Below are positions 44,559 to 54,185 of a stretch of DNA of 64,000 bases, piece after piece. The notes under the pieces are model-generated. The model was not told the DNA's origin. It searched no databases and saw nothing but the letters and a program-made list of their open reading frames with translations. Positions within the stretch are counted from its first letter, which is position 1; every line of letters starts with the position of its first letter. The DNA is from Nonomuraea rhodomycinica (GTDB lineage Bacteria > Actinomycetota > Actinomycetes > Streptosporangiales > Streptosporangiaceae): assembly GCF_013363995.1 (NCBI RefSeq), contig NZ_JABWGO010000019.1, positions 1 to 64,000 of the forward strand, in the 5' to 3' direction. The position numbers were made by a program, and so were the translations under genes.

Positions 44559-47338
44559 CGAGCCCGCACGAGATCGTCGTGGTCCCGCACACCCACTGGG
44601 ACCGCGAGTGGTACGAGCCGTTCCAGCGTTTCCGGCTGCGGCTGGTGGCGCTGCTGGACGAGGTGCTCGACACGATGGAGCGCGAACCCGGCTACCACTT
44701 CACCCTCGACGGGCAGCTCGCCTGCGTCGACGACTACCTGGAGGTCCGGCCCGAGCAGCGCGACCGCGTCGCGGCGCTGGTCGAGTCCGGGCGGCTCGCG
44801 GTCGGCCCGTGGCAGATCCTGCTCGACGAGTTCCTGTGCTCCGGCGAGAACATCATCCGCAACCTGGAGCTCGGCATGGACCGGGCCGACAAGCTCGGCG
44901 GGGCGATGCCGGTGGGCTACCTGCCGGACATGTTCGGCCACACGGCTCAGATGCCGCAGATCCTGCGCAAGGCCGGGCTGCTGCACGCCTGCGTCTACCG
45001 CGGGGTGCCGTCGTCCGTGGTGACCGACGCCTTCGCGTGGGTGGCCCCCGACGGCACCGCGGTCCGCGCCCAGTACCTGCCCATCGGCGGCTACGGCAAC
45101 GGCGCCCACCTGTTCGAGGACCCGGCGCACACGAAGGAGCGGGCCGCCGTCTTCACCCGGCGCATGCGCGAGTGGCACGGGCCCGAGGGCGCGCTGCTCG
45201 CGATGTACGGCACCGACCACTCGGCGCCGGTGCGCGGCCTGCCCGGCATGGTGGCCGCGATCGGGGCCCGCATGGACACCCTGTCCGGCTACATCACCGC
45301 GTACGGGGACGGCGGGTCCGTCGCGGGCCTGCCCCGCGTCCAGGGCGAGCTGCGCTCGCACGCCCGCGCCAACATCCTGCCCGGCGTCATCTCGGTCCGC
45401 GCCCACGTCAAGCAGGCCATGGGCCGCGCCGAGCGGATGGTCGAGCGCTACGCCGAGCCGCTGGCCGCCCTCTGGGGCGAGGAGTGGCCCGGCCGCTTCC
45501 TCGACATGGCCTGGTGGCGGCTGGTCGACGCCAGCGGCCACGACTCCGTCACCGGCTGCGGCGTGGACGAGACCGCCCAGCAGGTCGCCGCGCGCATCGC
45601 CGAGGCCGAGCACCTCGGGCACGCCGTCCGCGACATGGTGACCGCCCGGCTGGCCGCCGCGGTCCCCGCCGGCGGGGTGCTCGTCGTCAACCCCACGCCC
45701 GCCACCCGGCGCGGCGTCGTCCGCCTGGACGTGGCCGGGCACGACCCGCTGGTGGACGCCACCGGCGCGCCCGTCCCGGTCCAGCCGCTGGAGTACGCGC
45801 CCACGCTGCTGCTGGACGAGGAGATGGACCCGGCCACGGCGCTGACGTTCGTCCACGGGACCGAGCTGTACGGGCAGCACATCACCGGCTGGTCGGTCGA
45901 GGACGGCGTGCTGACCTTCGAGGTGGCCAGGGAACCGGGCGCCGCCTTCGACGTGGCCGAGGTGCGGGGCGCGGTCGAGGGAGTGACGCGGGTGCGCATC
46001 GTCGCCGAGCCCCGGCGCACCGTGGCCGCCCTGGTGGAGGTGCCGCCGCTGGGCCACACGAGCCTGCGCCCGGCCCCGGGCGCCGCCGGGCACGCCAGCG
46101 CCGCCGGGCCCGTGGCGGGACCGTTCGCCGTGCGGGCCGCGGCCAACGGCTCGGCCCTCGTGGGGTCGTCCGACGGGGTGCGGGCCGACGGGCGGGTGCT
46201 GGACAACGGCCTGCTCCGCGTCGAGGTGGCGCAGGACGGCACCCTCACCCTGACCTCCGCCTCCGGCGTCACGCTCGCGGGCGCGGCCCGCGTCGTGGAC
46301 GGCGGCGACGTCGGCGACAGCTACAACCACGCGCCCCCGGCCCACGACCGGGTCGTCTCCGCCCCCGAGTCGGTCGAGGTCACCCCGGTCTGCTCCGGCC
46401 CGCTCGTCGCCGCTCTGGACGTGCGCCGCGCGTACCGGTGGCCGGCCGCCGGCGCGGGCATCGAGGGCACCTCCGCCCTCCCCGCGCCCGCCCGCGCTGA
46501 CGCCACCGAGGAGATCGTCGTGGACACCCGCGTCGAGCTGCGGGTCGGCGAGCCGTTCGTGCGGCTGCGGGTGGAGTTCGACAACCGCTGCGCCGACCAC
46601 CGGGTCCGGCTGCACGTGCCGCTGCCCGAACCGGCGTCCGTCTCGCACGCCGAGGGCCAGTTCGCGGTCGTCACCCGCGGCCTGACCGCCGAGGGCGGCT
46701 GCGGTGAGGAGCCGCTGCCCACCTTCCCGGCCTCCTCGTGGGTGGCCGCCGGCGGAGTGGCGGCGCTGCTGGAGCACGTCACGGAGTACGAGCTGGTCGA
46801 CGGCGGCGCCTGGGGCGGAGCCGGGGAGGGCGAGGGGACGGAGCTGGCGCTGACCCTGCTCCGCTCCATCGGCTACCTGTCGCGCAACCGCCACGCCCTG
46901 CGCCCCGAGCCGGCCGGTCCCCAGCTCCCGACCCCGGCCGCCCAGTCGCGCGGGCCGCGCTCGCTCACGCTGGCGCTCATGCCGTACGAGGGCGGCTGGC
47001 AGGCGGTGCCGCCGGCGGCGGAGGTCTTCCGGCACGAGCTGCTGCCGGTGCCCGGGACGGGCGACCCGTCGCTCGCCCTGCCTGCGGCGGCCCCGGGGCT
47101 GTCGGTCACCGGCGACGGCGTGGTGATGAGCTCGCTCCGGGTCCGCGACGGCTGGAAGGAACTGCGGGTGGTGGCGCTCTCGCAGGAGCCGGTGGAGGCG
47201 GAGGTGCGGGGCTCCTTCGGCCGTGCCCGGCACGCCGACCTGCGCGGCCGTCCCGGCGAGCCGATCCCGGTCACGGACGGTGCCCTGCGCCTGCCCCTGG
47301 GGCCCTGGGAGATCGCCACGATCCAGCTCGCCGACTGA
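44555..47338 (+). CDS. GH38 alpha-mannosidase
   Basis: 927 aa. Glycoside hydrolase 38 with the zinc/catalytic signature HTHWDREWYEPF (His12, His14, Asp16), the nucleophile in GYLPDMFGHTAQ (Asp125) and later SGHDSVTGCG. The C-terminal two thirds are the beta-sandwich domains typical of the family. The HTHWDREWY form is shared with bacterial members such as the mannosylglycerate-type hydrolase MngB. No signal peptide, so it acts on imported substrate. GTG 44555 overlaps the previous stop. Last gene of the importer operon; convergent with the PucR gene. Confidence 0.93.
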   Translation: MTSPHEIVVVPHTHWDREWYEPFQRFRLRLVALLDEVLDTMEREPGYHFTLDGQLACVDDYLEVRPEQRDRVAALVESGRLAVGPWQILLDEFLCSGENIIRNLELGMDRADKLGGAMPVGYLPDMFGHTAQMPQILRKAGLLHACVYRGVPSSVVTDAFAWVAPDGTAVRAQYLPIGGYGNGAHLFEDPAHTKERAAVFTRRMREWHGPEGALLAMYGTDHSAPVRGLPGMVAAIGARMDTLSGYITAYGDGGSVAGLPRVQGELRSHARANILPGVISVRAHVKQAMGRAERMVERYAEPLAALWGEEWPGRFLDMAWWRLVDASGHDSVTGCGVDETAQQVAARIAEAEHLGHAVRDMVTARLAAAVPAGGVLVVNPTPATRRGVVRLDVAGHDPLVDATGAPVPVQPLEYAPTLLLDEEMDPATALTFVHGTELYGQHITGWSVEDGVLTFEVAREPGAAFDVAEVRGAVEGVTRVRIVAEPRRTVAALVEVPPLGHTSLRPAPGAAGHASAAGPVAGPFAVRAAANGSALVGSSDGVRADGRVLDNGLLRVEVAQDGTLTLTSASGVTLAGAARVVDGGDVGDSYNHAPPAHDRVVSAPESVEVTPVCSGPLVAALDVRRAYRWPAAGAGIEGTSALPAPARADATEEIVVDTRVELRVGEPFVRLRVEFDNRCADHRVRLHVPLPEPASVSHAEGQFAVVTRGLTAEGGCGEEPLPTFPASSWVAAGGVAALLEHVTEYELVDGGAWGGAGEGEGTELALTLLRSIGYLSRNRHALRPEPAGPQLPTPAAQSRGPRSLTLALMPYEGGWQAVPPAAEVFRHELLPVPGTGDPSLALPAAAPGLSVTGDGVVMSSLRVRDGWKELRVVALSQEPVEAEVRGSFGRARHADLRGRPGEPIPVTDGALRLPLGPWEIATIQLAD

Positions 47339-47365
47339 GGGTCCCCCTCGCAGGCGCGCGGCGCG

Positions 47366-48835
47366 TCACTGGTCGTGCAGGCCGAGCCGGCGGGCGGCCT
47401 GGATGGCGAGCCACACCTCGGCGAAGGCCGCGCTCGACGACAGGTCGCGGCCGGTCAGCGCGGCGAAGCGGCGCAGCCGGTAGGCCAGCGTGTTGGGGTG
47501 GACGTGCAGCGCCGCCGCCGCCTCCTCGGTGCGGCGGTTGCGCTCCATCCACGTGCGCACCGACGTGACGAGCCGCGAGTCGTGGGCCTCGTCGTAGGCC
47601 AGCACCTCGCCCAGCACGTGCCGCACCAGGGCGTGCAGCGTGGCCGGGTCGTCGGGCAGCCAGCGGCCCGTCGTGTCGTCGCCGTAGCGCACCAGCGGCC
47701 GGCCCGACTCGGCGGCGCGGGCCGCCGCCCAGCCCGCCTCGCGCAGGGCCACCCGCAGCGACTCGCCCGGCGGGAACGGCCGGCTCATCCCGGCCGCGGC
47801 GCCCGGCACGCCCGCCACGGCCTCGGCCAGGGCGGGCGGGCCGAGCACGTAGTGGTCGCCGCCACGCCGCAGCAGCAGGTGGGCGTGGTCGTCGAGGGCG
47901 CGCCGCAGCGCGTCGTCCGGAGCGTCGCGCACCACCAGCAGCACCGCCTCCTCCTCCATCGGCATCCCGAGCCGGGCCAGGCGGCGGCGCGCGGCGGGCG
48001 GGTCGAGGACGTCCTGGAGCAGCTCGGCCAGCGTCTCGGCGCCCTCGCGGCGGATCGTCTCGCGCTCGTGGCGGGCCATGGCGACCTGGAGGGCGGCCAC
48101 GGTGGCGACGTGCTGGACGACGGCCAGGCCCGCCGGCCGGGCGCCCTCCCGCTCGAAGGCCACGAGGAACCCCGCGGGGCCGCCCGGCGCGGGCACCGGC
48201 AGCACGAAACCGCCCGGGATCGTGGGCGGCGCCTCCGGCTGCGCCGGCAGCACGCCGGCCGGGGGCGCCGGCACGCCCGGCAGCAGCGGCCGCCCCTGCG
48301 GCGTGCACAGGTACACGTCGTAGCCCGACAGCCGCTCCAGCCGCCGGAACAGCGTCGCGGTGTCCAGGTCCTCCGCGGCCAGCCACCGCAGCGCGCCGAA
48401 CACCTGGAGCTGCGCGCCGAGCCGGTGCCGGGCGTCCTCCTGCACGGCCGCGGCCACCTCCTGGGCGACGGCGATGAACGGCACGGCCAGCGGCACCTCC
48501 AGGATCGGCATGCCGCGCTCCTCGGCCGCGGCGAACAGCGACCGGTGCAGCGGCGGCACGTGGAGCTGGGCCGACAGCGCCAGGGCCGACACGCCGGCGT
48601 CGTCCAGCCGTTCCAGGTAGGCGCGCTGAGCGGCGGCCGAGCGCGGCACGCCGATGCCCGTCGTCATGATCACCTCGGCGCCGAGCAGCCACGGCGTCGG
48701 GTCCTCCAGCTCGCTGACGTGCGCCCACGACACCGACCGGCCGAGCCCCGCCTCGCCCGCCAGCAGCCGGAGCTGGAGGGCGGGCGAGCGCAGCAGATCC
48801 TCCACCGTCACCTTGTGCTCGGCCACAACACACAC
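47366..48835 (-). CDS. PucR-family transcriptional regulator
   Basis: 489 aa. N-terminal PucR domain (VTVEDLLRSPALQLRLLAGE, HVSELEDPTPWLLGAEVIMTTG), GGDEF-like middle part, and a C-terminal PucR helix-turn-helix (TEEAAAALHVHPNTLAYRLRR). GTG 48835; GTG 48826 gives the more usual AEHKVTVEDLL start and is a good alternative. PucR proteins control purine, amine or amino-acid catabolism. It is divergent from the ureohydrolase gene (60 bp), its most likely target. Confidence 0.9.
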   Translation of the reverse strand: MCVVAEHKVTVEDLLRSPALQLRLLAGEAGLGRSVSWAHVSELEDPTPWLLGAEVIMTTGIGVPRSAAAQRAYLERLDDAGVSALALSAQLHVPPLHRSLFAAAEERGMPILEVPLAVPFIAVAQEVAAAVQEDARHRLGAQLQVFGALRWLAAEDLDTATLFRRLERLSGYDVYLCTPQGRPLLPGVPAPPAGVLPAQPEAPPTIPGGFVLPVPAPGGPAGFLVAFEREGARPAGLAVVQHVATVAALQVAMARHERETIRREGAETLAELLQDVLDPPAARRRLARLGMPMEEEAVLLVVRDAPDDALRRALDDHAHLLLRRGGDHYVLGPPALAEAVAGVPGAAAGMSRPFPPGESLRVALREAGWAAARAAESGRPLVRYGDDTTGRWLPDDPATLHALVRHVLGEVLAYDEAHDSRLVTSVRTWMERNRRTEEAAAALHVHPNTLAYRLRRFAALTGRDLSSSAAFAEVWLAIQAARRLGLHDQ

Positions 48836-48895
48836 CGTAGTACTTCGTCATAGGACCAATTGCCGCAGGTCAGCGCCTTGTCGAAGACTGCGGGA

Positions 48896-49837
48896 ATGAA
48901 CGAAGCCCCCATCGGCCCCGTCGACTCCAGCCGTGTCCCACGCTTCGCCGGGCCCGCCACATTCGCCCGGCTGCCCCGCCTCGACCAGGTCGGCACGGCC
49001 GACGTCGCGGTGGTGGGCGTGCCGTTCGACGGCGGCGTGTCCTACCGGCCCGGGGCGCGGTTCGGCCCGTCGGCCGTCCGGGAGGCGTCGCGGCTGCTGC
49101 GGCCGTACCACCCGGGGCTGGACGTGTCGCCGTTCGAGCGGGTCCAGGTCGCCGACGCCGGCGACATCGCCGCCAACCCGTTCGACATCGGCGCGGCGAT
49201 CGAGGACATCGAGGCCGCCGCGAGCGGCATCGACGCGCGGCTGGTCACGATCGGCGGCGACCACACGATCGCCCTGCCGCTGCTGCGCGCGGTGGCCCGC
49301 CGGCACGGTCCGGTGGCGCTGCTGCACTTCGACGCCCACCTCGACACGTGGGACACCTACTTCGGCGCCGAGTACACGCACGGCACCCCCTTCCGGCGGG
49401 CCGTCGAGGAGGGCGTCCTCGACACCGAGGCGCTGAGCCACGTGGGCATCCGCGGCCCGCTGTACGGGCGCCGGGACCTGGAGGAGGACCGTCGGCTCGG
49501 GTTCGGCGTGGTGACCGCCGCCGACGTGCTGCGCCGGGGCGTCGACGAGGTGACCGACGCCCTGCGGCAGCGCATCGGCGACCGCCCCCTGTACGTGTCG
49601 GTGGACATCGACGTGCTCGACCCCGCGCACGCCCCCGGCACCGGCACCCCGGAGGCGGGCGGGCTCACCAGCCGCGAGCTGCTGGAGATCCTGCGCGGCC
49701 TGGCCGGCTGCCGGCTCGTCGGCGCGGACGTCGTGGAGGTCGCCCCCGCCTACGACCACGCCGAGATCACCTCCGTCGCCGCCTCCCACGTCGCCTACGA
49801 CCTCGTCAGCCTCCTCGCCCTGCAGGAGAAGCCATGA
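48896..49837 (+). CDS. speB: Agmatinase-family ureohydrolase
   Basis: 313 aa from ATG 48896; an in-frame TTG at 48860 would add 12 residues. All manganese ligands are present: GGDHT (His123), FDAHLDTWD (Asp146, His148, Asp150) and SVDIDVLDPAHAPGTGTPE. These enzymes release urea from agmatine or guanidinobutyrate; sequence alone does not separate the two. The stop overlaps the permease start (ATGA). With the polyamine genes downstream, agmatine to putrescine is the simplest reading. Confidence 0.9.
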   Translation: MNEAPIGPVDSSRVPRFAGPATFARLPRLDQVGTADVAVVGVPFDGGVSYRPGARFGPSAVREASRLLRPYHPGLDVSPFERVQVADAGDIAANPFDIGAAIEDIEAAASGIDARLVTIGGDHTIALPLLRAVARRHGPVALLHFDAHLDTWDTYFGAEYTHGTPFRRAVEEGVLDTEALSHVGIRGPLYGRRDLEEDRRLGFGVVTAADVLRRGVDEVTDALRQRIGDRPLYVSVDIDVLDPAHAPGTGTPEAGGLTSRELLEILRGLAGCRLVGADVVEVAPAYDHAEITSVAASHVAYDLVSLLALQEKP

Positions 49838-51354
49838 GCAGCAACGCCCCCCTCACCGAGATCGAGACCCACGGCGTCGAGCGCATCCCCGACGCCGACC
49901 GCACCGCCCGCCCCCTCGACCTGTTCCGGGTGGCCTTCGGCGGCGCGAACACCTTCGCCACCTGCGTCCTCGGCGCCTTCCCCATCCTGTTCGGCCTGTC
50001 GTTCTGGCAGGGGCTGGCCGCGACGCTGCTCGGCCTGCTGGTGGGCGCGCTGATCCTGGCGCCGCTGTCGCTGTTCGGGCCGCTCAACGGCACCAACAAC
50101 GCCGTCTCCTCCTCCGCCCACCTGGGCGTGCACGGGCGGGTCGTCGGCTCGTTCCTGTCGCTGCTGACCGCGGTGGCGTTCTTCTCCATCTCCGTGTGGT
50201 CGTCGGGCGACGCGCTCGTCGGCGGCGCGCACCGCCTGGTCGGCCTGCCGGACACCGACCTCAGCTACGGCGTGGCCTACGCGCTGTTCGCCGTGCTGGT
50301 GCTGATCGTGTGCGTGTACGGCTTCCGGTTCATGCTGTTCGTGAACAAGATCGCGGTGGCGGCGGCGTCGCTGCTGTTCGTGCTCGGCGTGATCGCGTTC
50401 GCGGGCGACTTCGACCCGTCCTACCCGGGCACGCTCGCGGCCGGCGACCCGCTGTTCTGGCCGTCGTTCATCGGCGCCGCGCTGATCGTGCTGTCGAACC
50501 CGGTGTCGTTCGGCGCGTTCCTCGGCGACTGGTCGCGCTACATCCCGGCCTCCACGCCGCGCTCGCGGGTCATGGCGGCGGCGTTCCTGTCGCAGGTCGC
50601 CACGGTCCTGCCGTTCCTGTTCGGCCTGACCACGGCCTCCATCATCGCGGCCAGGGCGGCGCAGTACGTGGACCCGGCCGCGCCCAACTACGTGGGCGGC
50701 CTGCTGGCCATCGCGCCGACCTGGTACTTCGTGCCGGTCTGCCTGCTCGCCCTGATCGGCGGCATGTCCACGGGCACGACCTCGCTGTACGGCACCGGCC
50801 TGGACTTCTCCAGCGTCTTCCCGCGCTTCTCCCGGGTGCAGGCGACGGTGTTCATCGGCACGCTGTCGATCGCGTTCATCTTCCTCGGCCGCTTCGCCGC
50901 CAACCTCACGCAGAGCATCTCGACGTTCGCCACGCTCATCATCACCTGCACCGCGCCCTGGATGGTCATCATGACGCTCGGGTACGTCACCCGGCGCGGC
51001 TGGTACGACCCCGACGCCCTGCAGGTGTTCAACCGGCGCCAGCGCGGCGGCCGCTACTGGTTCAGCCACGGCTGGAACTGGCGCGGCATGACGGCCTGGC
51101 TGGCCGCGGCGGCCCTGGCGCTGCTGTTCGTCAACCTGCCGGGCCAGTTCGTCGGCCCGCTGGGCGGCCTGGCCGGCGGGGTGGACGTCTCGCTGCCGCT
51201 CGGCCTGGCCGTGGCGGCCGTGCTCTACCTGGCGCTGCTCGCGCTGTTCCCCGAGCCGCGCGAGGTCTACGGCCCGGAGGGGCCGCGCCTGGTGCGGGCC
51301 GTGGACACGCCCGTTCCGCCGATCGTGGGGGCCACGGCCGAGCAGCCCGTGTGA
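49834..51354 (+). CDS. NCS1-family nucleobase/cation symporter (CodB-like)
   Basis: 506 aa with 12 predicted helices. The family appears in GANTFATCVLGAFPILFGLSFWQG region, GPLNGTNNAVSSSA and NPVSFGAFLGDWSRYIP. NCS1 carriers take up cytosine, allantoin, hydantoins and related compounds with protons or sodium. Coupled to the ureohydrolase gene, so the natural substrate may be a guanidino compound, which would be outside the described NCS1 range. Confidence 0.88.
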   Translation: MSSNAPLTEIETHGVERIPDADRTARPLDLFRVAFGGANTFATCVLGAFPILFGLSFWQGLAATLLGLLVGALILAPLSLFGPLNGTNNAVSSSAHLGVHGRVVGSFLSLLTAVAFFSISVWSSGDALVGGAHRLVGLPDTDLSYGVAYALFAVLVLIVCVYGFRFMLFVNKIAVAAASLLFVLGVIAFAGDFDPSYPGTLAAGDPLFWPSFIGAALIVLSNPVSFGAFLGDWSRYIPASTPRSRVMAAAFLSQVATVLPFLFGLTTASIIAARAAQYVDPAAPNYVGGLLAIAPTWYFVPVCLLALIGGMSTGTTSLYGTGLDFSSVFPRFSRVQATVFIGTLSIAFIFLGRFAANLTQSISTFATLIITCTAPWMVIMTLGYVTRRGWYDPDALQVFNRRQRGGRYWFSHGWNWRGMTAWLAAAALALLFVNLPGQFVGPLGGLAGGVDVSLPLGLAVAAVLYLALLALFPEPREVYGPEGPRLVRAVDTPVPPIVGATAEQPV

Positions 51355-51364
51355 CGATGGCGCC

Positions 51365-52027
51365 ATGACCACCGAACTCGTGGACCTGTCGGTGCCGATC
51401 GTCACCGGGATGCCGGTCTACCCCGGCGACCCCGAGGTGGCGCTCGGCCCGGCCCTCACGGCGGCGCGGGACGGCGTGAACGTGCTGGCGCTGCACCTGG
51501 GCTCCCAGTCGGGCACCCACGTGGACGCGCCGTTCCACATCGACGACGCGCTGCCCGCGCTGGACGAGCTGCCGCTGGAGCGCTTCGCCGGCCCGGCCGT
51601 CGTGGTGGACGCCCGGGGCCGGGAGCCGCGCGCGGCGATCGGGCCGGAGGCGTTCGCGGCGGTCCCGGCCGGCGGGGCCGCGCCGATCGTGCTGGTGGCC
51701 ACGGGCTGGTCGGCGCACTGGGGGACCGAGGCGTACGCGGGGCACCCGTACCTGACGGAGGAGGCGGCGCGGCTGCTGGTGGACCGGGGCGTGCGGACGG
51801 TCGGGATCGACGCGCTCAGCGTGGACCCGACGCCCGCGGAGGACTTCCCGGCGCACCGGGTGCTGTGTGGCGCGCACGCCGTCATCGCCGAGAACCTCAC
51901 CGGCCTCGACCGGGTGCTCGCGGCTCAGGCGGCGGGCCGCTCGGTGGAGGCGTGGCTGCTGCCGCTGCGGCTGCCCGGCGCCGACGGCGCGCCGGTGCGA
52001 GCGGTGGCCCGGCTGGGGCCGTTGTGA
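51365..52027 (+). CDS. Cyclase/kynurenine-formamidase-like hydrolase
   Basis: 220 aa. Metal-binding motif SGTHVDAPFHIDD (HxxxDxPxH) at about 49-61, and the DLSVPIVTGMPVYPGDP start and GIDALSVDP block of the family. Members hydrolyse N-formylkynurenine, isatin or other amides. Its place after ureohydrolase and permease suggests amide or formamide cleavage in the same route; the substrate is unknown. Confidence 0.85.
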   Translation: MTTELVDLSVPIVTGMPVYPGDPEVALGPALTAARDGVNVLALHLGSQSGTHVDAPFHIDDALPALDELPLERFAGPAVVVDARGREPRAAIGPEAFAAVPAGGAAPIVLVATGWSAHWGTEAYAGHPYLTEEAARLLVDRGVRTVGIDALSVDPTPAEDFPAHRVLCGAHAVIAENLTGLDRVLAAQAAGRSVEAWLLPLRLPGADGAPVRAVARLGPL

Positions 52028-52034
52028 CCGGAGT

Positions 52035-52529
52035 TCAGCGGGTGCCCCAGGAATACGTCTGCTTCCGGAGTTTCAGATAGACGAACGACTCCGTGGCGCG
52101 TACCGCCGGAATTGCACGGATTTTACTAAGAATGTCCAAAAGATGACCATCACCCTCGCAGACCACTTCGACGATCACGTCGAAGGAGCCCGCGGTGAGC
52201 ACCACATAGTCGATCTCGTCGATGGCCGCGAGCTCGTCGGCGACCGACTCCAGGTCGCCCTCGATGTTCACGCCGATCATCGCCTGGCGCGGGAAGCCCA
52301 GCGTCAGCGGGTCGGTGACCGCGACGATCTGCATGACACCGGCGTCCTGCAGGCGCTGCACCCGCTGGCGGACGGCCGCCTCCGACAGGCCGACGGCCTT
52401 GCCGATCGCCGCGTACGGCATGCGCCCGTCGGCCTGGAGCTGCTCGATGATCCGCTTGGACAGGTCGTCGAGCGTGAACTGTCCGGGCGCCGTGTCACTG
52501 CCGCGGCGGGCGCGTGGCGGGGTCGTCAT
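52035..52529 (-). CDS. Lrp/AsnC-family regulator
   Basis: 164 aa. N-terminal helix-turn-helix (DDLSKRIIEQLQADGRMPYAAIGKAVGLS region) and C-terminal RAM ligand domain (DEIDYVVLTAGSFDVIVEVVCEG). In actinomycetes such regulators often control gamma-aminobutyrate/polyamine genes. It is divergent from the aldehyde dehydrogenase gene, and an inverted repeat lies between them. Confidence 0.92.
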   Translation of the reverse strand: MTTPPRARRGSDTAPGQFTLDDLSKRIIEQLQADGRMPYAAIGKAVGLSEAAVRQRVQRLQDAGVMQIVAVTDPLTLGFPRQAMIGVNIEGDLESVADELAAIDEIDYVVLTAGSFDVIVEVVCEGDGHLLDILSKIRAIPAVRATESFVYLKLRKQTYSWGTR

Positions 52530-52626
52530 CCGAGCGGTCCTCCTAGCGGCGCGCGTTACGGGCGCGTTCCCGGTGCATTGCCGTCCTGGTGCGACATGTT
52601 GTCAGTTCTCGACGCCCTGTCAAGCG

Positions 52627-52660
52627 AATTCGTAGCAATTTGGTATCTTCGCCACGAAAT
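52627..52660. promoter_or_regulatory. Possible Lrp-type operator before the polyamine operon
   Basis: AATTCGTAGC (52627-52636) and GCCACGAAAT (52651-52660) form an imperfect inverted repeat (8 of 10 positions) in an AT-rich island, unusual for this genome, within the divergent 200-bp gap. CGAATTCG at 52625-52632 is itself a palindrome. Confidence 0.5.
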
Positions 52661-52729
52661 CCCTTGTCCAGATGCACACGCTCTGTAAGAGTCGCGGCAT
52701 CTCAGCCACCTCACCAGGAGGTCATCACC

Positions 52730-54163
52730 TTGACCACCCGTCTGCAGAACTTCATCAACGGTGAGTTCGTGGACGCCAAGAGCGGCCGATTCTCCGACAT
52801 CATCGACCCGTGCACCGGCGAGGCCTACCTTCAGGCCCCGATCTCCGGAGCCGAGGACATCGACGCTGCCTACGCCGCCGCGGCTGCCGCTTTCGAGTCA
52901 TGGGGCCGGACCACCCCGGGAGAGCGGGCGAACCTGCTGCTCAAGGTCGCCGACGCGATCGACGCGCGCGCCGACGAGATCAACGAGGCCGAGTGCCGCA
53001 ACACCGGCAAGCCCCGCGCCCGCATGGCCGAGGACGAGACGCCGGTCGCCGCCGACCACTTCCGCTTCTTCGCGGGCGCCGCGCGCACGCTGGAGGGGCC
53101 GACCGCCGGCGAGTTCCTCGCCGACCACACCAGCGTCATCCGGCACGAGCCCATCGGCGTCGTCGGCCAGGTCACCCCCTGGAACTACCCGATGATGATG
53201 GCCGTCTGGAAGATCGCCCCGGCGCTGGCCGCGGGCAACACCATCGTCCTCAAGCCGTCCGACACCACGCCGGCCTCCACGCTCAAGCTCGCCGAGATCC
53301 TCGGCGAGGTGCTGCCCGCCGGCGTCTTCAACGTCGTCACCGGCGACCGGGAGACCGGCGCGCTGGTCGTCGGCCACCCGAGCGCCGCGATGGTCGCCAT
53401 CACCGGCTCCGTCGGCGCCGGCATGTCGGTGGCCAGGAGCGCCGCCGACGACCTCAAGCGCGTCCACCTGGAGCTCGGCGGCAAGGCGCCCGTCGTGGTC
53501 TTCGAGGACGTCAAGGACCTGGCCAAGGCCGCCGCGGACATCGCGACCGCGGGCCTGTACAACGCCGGCCAGGACTGCACCGCCGCCTGCCGCGTGCTGG
53601 TGCAGGAGAGCGTCCACGACGAGTTCGTGGCCGCCCTCACCGAGGCCGCCGCCGCCACCGTCACGGGCGACCTGTCCAACGAGGACGCCCTGTACGGCCC
53701 GCTCAACAACGAGCACCAGCTCGCCAAGGTGCAGGGCTTCATCGAGCGCGTCCCGGCGCACGCCAAGGTGCTCACCGGCGGCCACCGCGTCGGCGACAAG
53801 GGGTACTTCTTCGCCCCCACCATCGTCGACGGCCTCCGGCAGGACGACGAGATGGTGCAGAACGAGGTGTTCGGCCCGGTCATCACCGTCCAGACGTTCA
53901 CCGACGAGGCGGACGCCCTGGCCAAGGCCAACGACGTCAGGTACGGCCTGAGCGGCTCGGTGTGGACCTCCGACCACGGGCGCGCCATGCGCATGTCCAA
54001 CCGGCTCGACTTCGGCGTGGTGTGGGTCAACACCCACATCCCGTTCGTGTCGGAGATGCCGCACGGCGGCTTCAAGCACTCCGGCTACGGCAAGGACCTC
54101 TCGGTGTTCGGTCTGCACGACTACACGAGGGTCAAGCACGTCATGCACTACATCGGCGAATAG
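52730..54163 (+). CDS. Aldehyde dehydrogenase, gamma-aminobutyraldehyde type
   Basis: 477 aa from TTG 52730, with AGGAGGT 7 nt upstream; this gives the family N terminus TTRLQNFINGEFVDAKSG. NAD-binding GVVGQVTPWNYPMMMAVWK, catalytic Glu in HLELGGKAPVVVF, and catalytic Cys in YNAGQDCTAACRV. It resembles PatD/PuuC-type enzymes oxidising 4-aminobutanal to GABA. First gene of a pot operon, which supports that substrate. Confidence 0.9.
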   Translation: MTTRLQNFINGEFVDAKSGRFSDIIDPCTGEAYLQAPISGAEDIDAAYAAAAAAFESWGRTTPGERANLLLKVADAIDARADEINEAECRNTGKPRARMAEDETPVAADHFRFFAGAARTLEGPTAGEFLADHTSVIRHEPIGVVGQVTPWNYPMMMAVWKIAPALAAGNTIVLKPSDTTPASTLKLAEILGEVLPAGVFNVVTGDRETGALVVGHPSAAMVAITGSVGAGMSVARSAADDLKRVHLELGGKAPVVVFEDVKDLAKAAADIATAGLYNAGQDCTAACRVLVQESVHDEFVAALTEAAAATVTGDLSNEDALYGPLNNEHQLAKVQGFIERVPAHAKVLTGGHRVGDKGYFFAPTIVDGLRQDDEMVQNEVFGPVITVQTFTDEADALAKANDVRYGLSGSVWTSDHGRAMRMSNRLDFGVVWVNTHIPFVSEMPHGGFKHSGYGKDLSVFGLHDYTRVKHVMHYIGE

Positions 54164-54185
54164 CAGGCAAGGACAGATCCTGGAC

